Shown piece by piece: positions 1 to 7,806 of a DNA stretch of 64,000 nucleotides. The notes beneath the pieces are model-generated. The model was not told the DNA's origin. It saw only the letters and a list, made by a program, of their open reading frames with translations, and searched no databases. Position 1 is the first letter of the stretch. Every line of letters begins with the position of its first letter. Origin of the DNA: Microbacterium sp. MYb54 (GTDB taxonomy: Bacteria; Actinomycetota; Actinomycetes; Actinomycetales; Microbacteriaceae); assembly GCF_002979515.1 (NCBI RefSeq), contig NZ_PCPA01000008.1, positions 1-64,000 on the forward strand. Reading direction: 5' to 3'. The position numbers were made by a program, and so were the translations under genes.

Positions 1-144
1 CGCCGCGAACTCCCCCGCCGCCCCCGCATCCGCATCGTGCACCCCGACGACCTCGGCACCGAGCGCTCGAACGTTGGTGGCGTCGGTGTACGGGTGCGAG
101 TGCGCGAGTCCGGCGAAGGCCACACGCAGCGGCGTACCGGTCAT
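1..144 (-). CDS. Gfo/Idh/MocA family oxidoreductase, N-terminal fragment
   Basis: Only the first 48 codons lie in the window; the gene continues past base 1. The translated start (MTGTPLRVAFAGLAHSHPYT) has the short beta strand and AHSH motif seen in a subset of Gfo/Idh/MocA NAD(P)-dependent sugar oxidoreductases. The gene at 8825 has a comparable AHTH motif near its start. Its ATG overlaps the stop of the upstream dehydrogenase gene as ATGA, so it is the last visible gene of the leftward sugar operon. Family assignment rests on 48 residues and context; substrate unknown. Confidence 0.7.
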   Translation of the reverse strand, partial: MTGTPLRVAFAGLAHSHPYTDATNVRALGAEVVGVHDADAGAAGEFAA

Positions 145-1178
145 GCCATCGAAGACAGCTGGTCGCGGGAGACGGTGTGTGCGAGGGAACGCCCCGCGGC
201 GAAGGCCTCGACCTCGTCGGCGACGATCCGCCCCTGACGCAGTCGTCCCTGACTCGTGCCCGCCGCCCGGTGCGGGGTGACCAGCACGCCGGGCAGCGTC
301 CGGAACGGGCTGTCCACGCCGAACGGCTCCTCGTCGAAAACGTCGATCGCCGCGCTGAGCCGGCCGCGCTGGAGTTCCTCGATCAGCGCGGCCTCGTCGA
401 CGAGCCAGGATCGCGCGGTGTTCACGAGCCCCGCGCCGTCGCGCATGAGGGCGAGCTCGCGGCGACCGATCAGGTGGTGGGTCTCGGGCAGGGTGGGAGC
501 GTGCACGGCGACGATCTGCGCGCGCGTCAGGGCTTCGTCGAGCGGCAGAAGCTCGGCCCCCAATGCTGCAGCGGCGGCGGCATCGATCGTCGGGTCGACC
601 AGCAGCGGCACGGCGCCGAGGGCGCGGATCAGTTCGAGGTATGCCCGGCCGGTACGAGAGGCTCCGATCACGGCGATGGGTGTGTCGAGGATCTCGCGCT
701 GCACGCCCACGGCATCCGCGTCGTACCAGCCGTCGCCGGCGCGCAGCGCGTTGTGCATCTCGGGCACGCGGTGCAGCAGCGCGAGCGTGAAGGTCAGCGA
801 TACTTCCGCGACCGGCCGTGCCATGCCCGCACCCGCCTGGGTCACGACGACACCACGATCGAACAGCTCATCGGTCGCGAAGGGCTTGATGGTGGCGCCG
901 GTGTGCGCGATGAGTTCGAGCTTCGGCAGCGATGCGAGCACCGCGGTGTCGAAGGGGCCGACACCCCAGCTCGTGATGACGATGCGGGCTTCGCCGAGCT
1001 CCGCCTCCGCGAGCCGATCGACGCGCACGAATGAGCCTCCGAGACGAGCGGCGACCCCGCGCAGGCGCTCGGCATCCTCGCTCGAGAAGAACTCCGCGAA
1101 GAGCTCCTCCGAGACGACCGCGACCACGGTCGGCGCGCTCATGCCAACACTCACCTCGACACTCACCTCAACGCTCAT
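141..1178 (-). CDS. D-isomer-specific 2-hydroxyacid dehydrogenase
   Basis: Predicted NAD-dependent oxidoreductase that would interconvert a 2-oxo acid and a D-2-hydroxy acid in the cytoplasm. The 345-residue product is near the usual 310-340. Visible motifs are the Rossmann loop AVIGASRTGRAY, the catalytic Arg region in VNTARSWLVDE, an acidic segment FDEEPF and the catalytic His in VTPHRAAGTS. The start at 1178 is chosen because it forms an ATGA overlap with the aldolase stop, as at other junctions of this operon. A second in-frame ATG at 1142 (MSAPTVVAVV) is equally normal-looking. The two ATGs sit in a duplicated stretch, see findings. Its place between an aldolase and a Gfo/Idh oxidoreductase suggests a step in sugar-acid breakdown; substrate unknown. 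Confidence 0.88.
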   Translation of the reverse strand: MSVEVSVEVSVGMSAPTVVAVVSEELFAEFFSSEDAERLRGVAARLGGSFVRVDRLAEAELGEARIVITSWGVGPFDTAVLASLPKLELIAHTGATIKPFATDELFDRGVVVTQAGAGMARPVAEVSLTFTLALLHRVPEMHNALRAGDGWYDADAVGVQREILDTPIAVIGASRTGRAYLELIRALGAVPLLVDPTIDAAAAAALGAELLPLDEALTRAQIVAVHAPTLPETHHLIGRRELALMRDGAGLVNTARSWLVDEAALIEELQRGRLSAAIDVFDEEPFGVDSPFRTLPGVLVTPHRAAGTSQGRLRQGRIVADEVEAFAAGRSLAHTVSRDQLSSMA

Positions 1179-2236
1179 GCCAACCATGCCTCGAGGTTCT
1201 CGGCGATGAAGGCGTCGTCGTTCAGGTCGGGATACGCGTGGCGCACCCGCTCGATCTCCTCGGCCTGCCCGGGCGAGAGGCCCTCAGCGGGGTCGAGGCA
1301 CCAGACGCCGTCGAGCAGACCCTGTTGGCGCAGCATCTCGTGCACGCCGGCGATCACTCCGGCGAAGTCGTTGCCCGGGTCGAACACCGCCTGGTTCACG
1401 TCGACCATGTCAGAGGCGACGAGTCCCAGCTCGCGGTAGGCGTCTTCGTCTCCGTCCATCGCCCGCTGCGCGCGTTCGAGGAGTGAGACCGCCGCCCGGG
1501 TGCCGACGGCCCACTGGCCGAGCAGCCCTCCGACGAAGCGCAGCGTGCGCGCACCGGAGGGCGACTCCACGTGGAACTCGGAGAGCAGGTCGGCCACGAT
1601 CGCGTCGTCGTTGCCGGTGTAGAGCGCGATCTCGTCGGCCCGGCCGGAGGCGGCGACCCCGCGCACCAGCTCGAGCGTGCGGTAGCGGTCGAAGGGTGCG
1701 GCCTTGACCGCCACGACGGCCGGGATCGAGGCGAACTCGCGCCAGAAGTCCCGGTCGAGCACGGGTCCGCCGATCGCGGTCTGCAGGTAGAAGCCGACCA
1801 CCGGCAGCACCTCACCCACGGCACGGGCGCGTTCGAGCAGGGCGCGCTCGTCGGCTCCGGCGACACGAGGACTCACCAGCACGGCGTCGTAGCCGAGGTC
1901 GCGGGCGAGCTCGGCCTCGGCGACCGCCTGGGCCGTGCCACCGGCCACGCCGGCGATGCGCACCACGTCGGCATCCGCGCGGGCATCCAGCTCCTCCGCG
2001 GCGAGCGCGAGCACAGGCTCGAACAGAGCGTGCTCGGGGTCGCGTATCTCGAACTGGGTGGTGTGCACCCCGACGGCGATGCCCCCGGCGCCCGCGTCGA
2101 GGTAATACCGGGTGAGGGCGCGCTGGCGGCGTTCGTCGATCCGCCGCTCTGCGGTCAGCGCGAGCGGGTGCGCCGGGATCACGGCCCCGCGGGCGAGGGT
2201 GGCTGCGGCCTCCGGTCGCAGGGTGGGAACCGCCAT
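1175..2236 (-). CDS. Dihydrodipicolinate synthase (DapA) family protein
   Basis: 353-residue class I aldolase-type TIM barrel. The Schiff-base lysine is probably K178 in VVAVKAAPFDR, with Y150 in VGFYLQT matching the catalytic tyrosine of the NAL/DapA family. Members catalyse aldol cleavage or condensation of 2-keto-3-deoxy sugar acids, N-acetylneuraminate or dihydrodipicolinate precursors. In a sugar-transporter operon with dehydrogenases a keto-deoxy-sugar-acid lyase role is more likely than lysine biosynthesis; that is inference. The start ATG overlaps the SDR stop (ATGA at 2236), and the end overlaps the dehydrogenase start, so translation is probably coupled. Confidence 0.85.
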   Translation of the reverse strand: MAVPTLRPEAAATLARGAVIPAHPLALTAERRIDERRQRALTRYYLDAGAGGIAVGVHTTQFEIRDPEHALFEPVLALAAEELDARADADVVRIAGVAGGTAQAVAEAELARDLGYDAVLVSPRVAGADERALLERARAVGEVLPVVGFYLQTAIGGPVLDRDFWREFASIPAVVAVKAAPFDRYRTLELVRGVAASGRADEIALYTGNDDAIVADLLSEFHVESPSGARTLRFVGGLLGQWAVGTRAAVSLLERAQRAMDGDEDAYRELGLVASDMVDVNQAVFDPGNDFAGVIAGVHEMLRQQGLLDGVWCLDPAEGLSPGQAEEIERVRHAYPDLNDDAFIAENLEAWLA

Positions 2237-3270
2237 CAGAACTTCCCGTCCCGCACGGCCCACTTGGTCGGCTTGGCGATCATCGGGAGGCCCTTCTCGA
2301 TCCAGCCGGCCTGCATGCCGATCAGGGTCTCGGCCGAGACGGACGGGTAGCCGAACAGCGCCATGCAGCGACGTGCATCGCTGAGCAGCGCGGTGGGCTG
2401 CGGCTCGTCGACGATCTCGACCTCGCGGTCGAACAGGGTGCCGAAGCGGCGGGCGATCGATTCGACGCTCAGCAGCTCGGGGCCGGTGAGGTTGATCGTG
2501 AACGGGGCGGTCGAGGCATGCACGAGGCTGCGGAGCACCACCTCGTTCGCGTAGCCCTGCCAGATCACGTTGACGTTGGCGGTGGCGACCGAGACGGGCT
2601 GCCCCGCGTGCACGGCGCTGCCGATGTCGGCGAGCACGCCGTAACGCAGGTCGACCGCGTAGTTCAGGCGGATGATGGCGACCTTGGTGCCGCGCTCCTG
2701 GGCGCCGAACTCGAACACCCGCTCGCGTCCGAGGCACGACTGCGCGTATTCGCCGATCGGCGCGGGCTGCACCTCTTCGGATGCTCCGCCGGACGACGCC
2801 GGCAGGAAGGGGTAGACGTTGCCGGTCGACAGCACCGAGATCGCGCTGTCGCGGTAGCGGCGGGCGACGCGATCGGGCAGGGCGGCATTGACCTCCCACG
2901 CCCAGGAGGCGTTGGTCGCAGCGCCGAACTTCGCGCCGGCCATGAACACCACGTTCGGAGCATCAGGCAGCGATGCGAAGTCGTCGTTCTCGATCAGGTC
3001 GAACGAGACGACCTTCACGCCCGCGGCCTCCAGACGCTCGCGGATCGCGGCGTCGCCGAACCGGGAGACGGCGTAGACCGCATCGTCCTTGCGCCCGGCG
3101 GCGTCCATTCCGCGGCGGGCGAGCATCGCGAGCGTCGGGCCCATCTTGCCGCCCGCACCGAGGATCACGAGGTCGCCCGCCCCGCGCGCGAGGTCGTCGA
3201 TCAGGCCGGCGCTCGGTGTCGCGAGCGCCTCCTCGAGATCGGCTTCCGAAGCGAAACTGTGCTGAGTCAT
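2236..3270 (-). CDS. NAD-dependent epimerase/dehydratase (extended SDR)
   Basis: 344-residue Rossmann-fold protein with the dinucleotide loop LGAGGKMG at about residues 37-44, a VVFMAG strand near 108 and STGNVYPF near 148, which corresponds to the SDR active-site serine region. The usual YxxxK catalytic pair reads Y175-A-Q-S-C179, so the lysine position holds cysteine (see findings). Family members act on nucleotide or free sugars and sugar acids. The gene lies 19 bp downstream of a permease gene and overlaps the aldolase gene, so it belongs to the uptake operon. Its role is probably early in catabolism of the imported sugar; substrate unknown. Confidence 0.82.
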   Translation of the reverse strand: MTQHSFASEADLEEALATPSAGLIDDLARGAGDLVILGAGGKMGPTLAMLARRGMDAAGRKDDAVYAVSRFGDAAIRERLEAAGVKVVSFDLIENDDFASLPDAPNVVFMAGAKFGAATNASWAWEVNAALPDRVARRYRDSAISVLSTGNVYPFLPASSGGASEEVQPAPIGEYAQSCLGRERVFEFGAQERGTKVAIIRLNYAVDLRYGVLADIGSAVHAGQPVSVATANVNVIWQGYANEVVLRSLVHASTAPFTINLTGPELLSVESIARRFGTLFDREVEIVDEPQPTALLSDARRCMALFGYPSVSAETLIGMQAGWIEKGLPMIAKPTKWAVRDGKF

Positions 3271-3289
3271 GTCGTGCTTTCCCTTCTTC

Positions 3290-4195
3290 TCAGCCCTTGA
3301 TACCCGTACCGGCCACGCCCTCCTGCACGTACCGCTGAGCGATGAGGTACGCGAGGAAGATGGGCAGCAGCGCCACGACGGATCCGGCGAGCATGGTGCT
3401 CAGCGGGACGTTCTGCTGCTGCAGCGACGAGATGCCGACGGTGAGTGTGAACATCGCATTGGACTTCGCGATGATGAGCGGCCACAGGAAGTCGTTCCAG
3501 TGCCACAGGAAGACGAAGATGCCCAGCGTCGCCAGGATCGGCTTGCACAGCGGCAGCACGATCCGCAGGAAGATGCGGAACTCCCCTGCTCCGTCGATGC
3601 GGGCGGCCTCGAACAGTTCGTCCGGGAGGCCCGAGATGAACTGGCGCATGAGGAACACGGCCTGCGCGTTCGCCAGCGACGGCAGGATCAGGCCCCAATA
3701 GGTGTCGACGCCGCCGAGGTTCGCCATCAGGATGAACGTCGGGATGAGGGTGACGTGGAACGGCACCATCACCATCGCGAGGAACGACCAGAACATCACC
3801 TCTTTGCCACGGAAGCGCTTCTTGGCGATGGCGTAGCCGGCGAGCGCGGAGAGGAACAGCACCGCGACGACCGAGACGAGCGAGTAGATGAGGGTGTTGC
3901 CGAGCCAGCCGAGGATGTTCTGTCCGGCGAGCACCTGCTCGTAGGCGTCGAACGAGATGTCCTGGAAGGGGAGCAGGGAACCCGGGAGCTCGACGACCAT
4001 GCCGGGCTTGAGGCTCAGCACGACCATCGCGTAGAAGGGGAAGAAGCTGAGGATGCCGGCCAGGCTCAGCCAGATCCACCGGCCGACGACCCCCCAGCCG
4101 GTGGGCTGAAGCGCGCGGTAGGCACGACGCTGCTTGGTCGACATCTTCGGCGGCGTCGCCGGCGTCTGGGTCGGAGGCTGCAACAGAGCGGTCAT
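3290..4195 (-). CDS. Carbohydrate ABC transporter permease (MalG type)
   Basis: 301-residue inner-membrane permease of a CUT1-type sugar importer. About six hydrophobic segments are visible, the first around residues 40-60 (IWLSLAGILSFFPFYAMVVL). The cytoplasmic EAA loop, which docks the ATPase, reads ELFEAARIDGAGEFRIFLRI near residue 195. The start overlaps the partner permease stop by 4 bp. No ATPase gene is present in the locus; CUT1 systems in actinobacteria often share a distant multitasking ATPase such as MsiK, so this is expected rather than a defect. Confidence 0.92.
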   Translation of the reverse strand: MTALLQPPTQTPATPPKMSTKQRRAYRALQPTGWGVVGRWIWLSLAGILSFFPFYAMVVLSLKPGMVVELPGSLLPFQDISFDAYEQVLAGQNILGWLGNTLIYSLVSVVAVLFLSALAGYAIAKKRFRGKEVMFWSFLAMVMVPFHVTLIPTFILMANLGGVDTYWGLILPSLANAQAVFLMRQFISGLPDELFEAARIDGAGEFRIFLRIVLPLCKPILATLGIFVFLWHWNDFLWPLIIAKSNAMFTLTVGISSLQQQNVPLSTMLAGSVVALLPIFLAYLIAQRYVQEGVAGTGIKG

Positions 4196-5097
4196 TTCTG
4201 CTTTCCGATCACCAGGCGCTGGATGAGCGCGACGACGAGGGTCATGATGAACAGGGCCACACCGATGGCGGCCGCGTAGCCGTAGTCGAAGTAGCGGAAG
4301 CCCTGGTCGTAGAGCATGTAGACGAGCGAGTAGCTGGCGTTCGCAGGCCCGCCCTGGGTCATCACGTAGATGACGTCGAAGACCTGGAACGCGGCGGTCG
4401 TCTCGATCACCGCGAGGAAGAAGAAGGTCGGCCGCAGCACCGGGAGGATGATGTACCGGAAGCGCTGCCAGGCGTTGGCGCCGTCCATCAGCGCCGCCTC
4501 CTCGAGCTCGCGCGGTACGTCTTGCAGGGCGGCGATGAGGATCATCATCCCGTAGCCGAATCGCGACCAGACGCCGACGACGATGATCGCGGGGATCACG
4601 AGGACGGTGCTGCCGAGCCAGGATCCACCGAGACCGAGTGGCGTCATCAGCGCCGACCAGGGTCCGTTCGCGGAGAAGATCCAGACGAAGATCGAGCCGG
4701 CCAGCACGAGCGAGGTGATGACGGGGAGGAAGAAGATCGAGCGGAAGAAGCGTGCGCCCCGGAAGGCCCGGCGCACACCGAGGGCCATCACGGTGGAGAG
4801 CACGAGCGCGATCGGCACGGCGAACACCGTGTAGATGAGGGTGGTGCCCATCGCCCGCCAGAACAGCGGGTCGGCGACCATGCGCTGGAAGTGGTCGAGA
4901 CCCCGCCAGGAGATCTCACCGGTGATGTCGTAGTCGAAGAAGCTCAGCGCGACGCCCACGATGCTCGGGCCGAAGCGGAAGGCGATGAACAGGAGGAAGG
5001 CGGGAAGCACGAACAGGAAGGCGATCCGCGCCTCACGTCGTGCGAGCACCCGCGTGACCCGCCCTGCGGGCCTCTTCGCCGTGGTTGCCGTGGTCAT
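4192..5097 (-). CDS. Sugar ABC transporter permease (MalF type)
   Basis: 301-residue permease that pairs with the product of the next gene to form the transmembrane channel of the sugar importer. A basic cytoplasmic N terminus precedes a first membrane segment (IAFLFVLPAFLLFIAFRFG, residues about 29-48). The EAA loop reads ELEEAALMDGANAWQRFRYI near residue 200. It follows the binding-protein gene after a 92-bp spacer that holds a 13-bp hairpin, which would be consistent with lower expression of the permeases than of the binding protein. Confidence 0.92.
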   Translation of the reverse strand: MTTATTAKRPAGRVTRVLARREARIAFLFVLPAFLLFIAFRFGPSIVGVALSFFDYDITGEISWRGLDHFQRMVADPLFWRAMGTTLIYTVFAVPIALVLSTVMALGVRRAFRGARFFRSIFFLPVITSLVLAGSIFVWIFSANGPWSALMTPLGLGGSWLGSTVLVIPAIIVVGVWSRFGYGMMILIAALQDVPRELEEAALMDGANAWQRFRYIILPVLRPTFFFLAVIETTAAFQVFDVIYVMTQGGPANASYSLVYMLYDQGFRYFDYGYAAAIGVALFIMTLVVALIQRLVIGKQK

Positions 5098-5134
5098 CAG
5101 TGGTACCTCACGTGGGTGGAGTGAAGGGGTGGAA

Positions 5135-5166
5135 GGGGCGTGCGGAGTTCGGGCTCCGCACGCCCC
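5135..5166 (-). terminator. Intercistronic hairpin after the solute-binding protein gene
   Basis: A perfect 13-bp inverted repeat (5135-5147 with 5154-5166, six-base loop) lies between the binding-protein stop and the first permease start. It has no strong following U-run on the leftward strand, so it is more likely a partial attenuator or mRNA-stabilising stem than a full terminator. Confidence 0.6.
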
Positions 5167-5189
5167 CGATCCTGCTACTTCTCGATCAG

Positions 5190-6431
5190 CTACTTCTTGA
5201 TGAGCGGTGCCGCAGCTGTCGCGGCATCCTTCAGCGCGTCCTCCGGAGACTTGTCTCCGAGGAGTGCGGCCTGGATCTCCGGCGCGAGCACGCCCATCAG
5301 CGCACGCGACGAGGCGTTGAGTTCGCCCACCGTGGTGTCGGGAACGTACTTCTCGACCTCGCCGAGCAGCGGGTCATCCGCGTACAGCGGCTCGGTGGTG
5401 CTGAGCGCCGAGAAGAAGCCGGCGGCCTTCAGGTACGGCTCGACCACGTCGGCGCCGGTCGCGAACTCGGCGAACTTCGCCGCGGCATCCTGCGCCTTGG
5501 AGCCCTTGAGCACCGAGAGCGAGCCGACCGTGCCGTAGGCCACCGTCTCCTTGTCGGTCAGCGGTGCGAGGACCTTGACGTTCTCCTCGCCCCAGAAGGG
5601 CAAGACCTCGGGGACCGCGTTGTTCCAGGTGCAGCCGACCTTGCCCTGCGCGATGGCGGTCTGCTCGAGCGGCACGTTCGTGGTGAGCGCCTCGGGGTCG
5701 AGGGCGCCGGCGTCGGCCAGGTCGGTGAGGAAGGTGAGCGCCTGCTCGCCGGCCTTGCTGTCGAAGCCGACGTCGCCGTCCTTCGTGTAGACCTCGCCAC
5801 CGGCCTGCCACAGCAGCGGGTAGTAGGTGAGGTTGAGGGTGTTCTCGGCCGATGCCGGGTAGTTCAGGGCGTACATGCCCTTCTCCGTGAACTTGGGGGC
5901 CATCTCCTTGATGTCATCCCAGGTCTCGGGGTACTCGGTGACGCCTGCGGCTTCGAAGGCTGCGGCGTTGCAGATGAGGGGCTGGGCACTGGTGAGGATC
6001 GGTGCGCCGAGGATGTCGCCGTCGAGCGTGACCGACTTCTTCACGTTCGGCAGCAGGTCGCCCTGGCGCTCCTCGCTCAGCAGATCGTTGAGCGGCGCGA
6101 TCGACTTCTGGTACGCCGCGAGCTGGTCGGGGATCAGGTAGACGACGTCGGGGCCCTTGCCGGCCGCGATCGCGGTCTGGAGTGCCTCGTCGCGGTTCGC
6201 CCACGGGAAGATCTCGTACTTGACGTTGATGTTCTCGTTCTGCTTCTCGAAGTCGGCGATCGTCGAGTCCCAGAAGTCCTTGTGCACCGCCTCATCGGCG
6301 ATGACCGGGTAGAGCCAGACGGTGATGTCCTGCTCGCCCTCTGCGGTGTTGCCTCCGCCGGCCGAACATCCGGCCAACAGGGTGGCGGCCGCGATTCCCG
6401 CGACGACGCCGGTGATCTTGCTGACGCGCAT
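5190..6431 (-). CDS. Extracellular sugar-binding lipoprotein of ABC importer
   Basis: 413-residue solute-binding protein (SBP_bac_1 fold) that captures a sugar at the cell surface and delivers it to the two downstream permeases. The start at 6431 gives a textbook lipoprotein signal: basic MRVSK, a hydrophobic stretch, and lipobox LLAGC with the acylated Cys at residue 22. An upstream in-frame ATG at 6482 would add 17 residues and spoil the signal, and it lies inside the promoter. The motif ITVWLYPVIADE starts the mature domain. It is the first gene of the leftward operon and diverges from the ROK regulator gene. Ligand not predictable. Confidence 0.93.
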   Translation of the reverse strand: MRVSKITGVVAGIAAATLLAGCSAGGGNTAEGEQDITVWLYPVIADEAVHKDFWDSTIADFEKQNENINVKYEIFPWANRDEALQTAIAAGKGPDVVYLIPDQLAAYQKSIAPLNDLLSEERQGDLLPNVKKSVTLDGDILGAPILTSAQPLICNAAAFEAAGVTEYPETWDDIKEMAPKFTEKGMYALNYPASAENTLNLTYYPLLWQAGGEVYTKDGDVGFDSKAGEQALTFLTDLADAGALDPEALTTNVPLEQTAIAQGKVGCTWNNAVPEVLPFWGEENVKVLAPLTDKETVAYGTVGSLSVLKGSKAQDAAAKFAEFATGADVVEPYLKAAGFFSALSTTEPLYADDPLLGEVEKYVPDTTVGELNASSRALMGVLAPEIQAALLGDKSPEDALKDAATAAAPLIKK

Positions 6432-6467
6432 GGTGCTCCTTTGCTTATACCGTGCTGAGTACGGTTC

Positions 6468-6498
6468 ATTATGACACTGCAATGGGATAATTCGTCAA
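6468..6498 (-). promoter_or_regulatory. Predicted sigma-70 promoter of the sugar-uptake operon
   Basis: On the leftward strand a TTGACG -35 box (6493-6498) and a CATAAT -10 box (6468-6473) are separated by 19 bp, about 37 bp upstream of the binding-protein start. An ACCGT-N7-ACGGT inverted repeat lies just downstream at 6449-6465 and could be an operator. Assigned by eye; the spacing is slightly long. Confidence 0.55.
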
Positions 6499-6505
6499 GT
6501 ACAAG

Positions 6506-6566
6506 TTCTCAGACCCGTGTTTCAGCCGTGTTTCTCGTTCGAGAACAACAAAGCTTGATCTGAGAA
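6506..6566. promoter_or_regulatory. Candidate ROK-regulator operator array
   Basis: The divergent region contains TTCTCAGA (6506-6513), the near-palindrome TTCTCG-TT-CGAGAA (6532-6545) and TCTGAGAA (6559-6566). The TTCTC/GAGAA half-sites are therefore repeated symmetrically around a centre at about 6537. Position between the divergent sugar operon and the ROK gene suggests binding by the ROK protein; this is inference. Confidence 0.5.
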
Positions 6567-6621
6567 TTGGGTGTGCTAATTTGATCGCACCCGGCGACGG
6601 AGAAGAAGAAGGGACCCGCAC

Positions 6622-7806
6622 ATGGTCGTGACCAGTCCGCTCTCGATCGTTGCGCGATCTGCTCTGCAGCTGCGCGACGCCGGGCCTGCGACCGTGAACG
6701 ACCTCTCACGGTCGCTCGAGATCTCGCGCACCTCGGTCGAGAACGCCGTGACGGTGCTGGCCGACTCCGGCCTGATCGTCGATGCCCCTGTGCACAACGG
6801 CGGCGGTGCCGGACGCCCCGCCCGCCGTTACTCGTTCCACGCCGCTGCCGGGACCGTGGTCGGTGTCGACATCGGCGTCGCGAGCGTCCGTGTCGTGCTG
6901 GCCGACCTCGCAGGTCTCGTGATCGCGCAGCGCAGCTACTCCGGAGTCGCCGAGCAGCCGGACGGAGCCTCGAAGCTCGCCGCCGTGATCGACGATGTGC
7001 GCCGCACGCTCTCCGCCGTCTCGATCCCCGCCTCGAAGGTGCGGGCGGTCGGCGTCTCTCTCCCCGGCATCGTCGACGACGCCGGGCGCGTGACCACCTC
7101 GGTCGTGATCCCCGAGTGGTCGGGCATCGACATCGGCTCGCAGCTGCGGCACGCGTTCGGCTGCCCCGTCGCGGTCGACAACGGAGTGCGTCTGGCCGCC
7201 GTCGCGGAACACCATCTCGGAGTCGCGCAGCTCGTCGACGACGTGATCTACCTCTCGGTCGGCAACCGCATCGCGATGGGTCTCATCCTCGGCGGACGCC
7301 CTCGCCGCGGCATCCACAACGCCGCCGGCGACATCGGCCGCCTCGCCTTCCGCGGGCTGAACACCGAGACCGGGCAGATCTCGTGGCGCACGGCCCCGAC
7401 CGCCGCCGAGGTGTTCACCCTCGCCCGCGGCGGAGACACGGCCGCGCAGCAGGAACTCGACGGCTTCATCGACGAGCTCGCCCACGGCATCGCCACCCTG
7501 ACCATGACCGTCGACCCGGCCATGATCGTGATCGGCGGCGGACTCTCCGCAGCCCACGAGCAGCTGCTCGATCCGCTGCGGGCCGCCCTGCCCGGCCACC
7601 TCGGGCTGCCGTTCCAGGTGCCGATCGCCGAAGCACGACTGGGCGCCGAAGCTGCCGCCCACGGCGCGGTCGTGCACGCATTCCACCGGCACGCCGCCGA
7701 GATCTACGGCATCGAAGACATGCCGGCACCGCCCATCACCCCCCTGCCGCACGAACCGGCCGGGACCGACGACACGACCGTCGAGAACATCGAGGAGAAG
7801 CAGTGA
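6622..7806 (+). CDS. ROK family transcriptional regulator (NagC/XylR type)
   Basis: 394-residue repressor-type protein. Residues about 10-75 form a winged helix (DLSRSLEISRTSVENAVTVL as recognition region) and the rest is a sugar-kinase-like ROK domain starting at VVGVDIGVASVRVVLADLAG. The ROK zinc motif (CxCGxxGC) is absent, and the phosphate-binding glycine stretch reads VGNRIAMGLILGG, so it is likely a ligand-sensing regulator and not an active kinase. It is divergent from the uptake operon and overlaps the downstream oxidoreductase by 4 bp, so it probably controls both in response to the transported sugar or a derivative. Confidence 0.9.
   Translation: MVVTSPLSIVARSALQLRDAGPATVNDLSRSLEISRTSVENAVTVLADSGLIVDAPVHNGGGAGRPARRYSFHAAAGTVVGVDIGVASVRVVLADLAGLVIAQRSYSGVAEQPDGASKLAAVIDDVRRTLSAVSIPASKVRAVGVSLPGIVDDAGRVTTSVVIPEWSGIDIGSQLRHAFGCPVAVDNGVRLAAVAEHHLGVAQLVDDVIYLSVGNRIAMGLILGGRPRRGIHNAAGDIGRLAFRGLNTETGQISWRTAPTAAEVFTLARGGDTAAQQELDGFIDELAHGIATLTMTVDPAMIVIGGGLSAAHEQLLDPLRAALPGHLGLPFQVPIAEARLGAEAAAHGAVVHAFHRHAAEIYGIEDMPAPPITPLPHEPAGTDDTTVENIEEKQ

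Noticed and set aside
2237-2899. N-terminal extension of the DapA-family frame to base 2899
   Set aside because: The extension is Arg-rich shadow sequence of the SDR gene; the aldolase fold starts at 2236 with an ATGA overlap.
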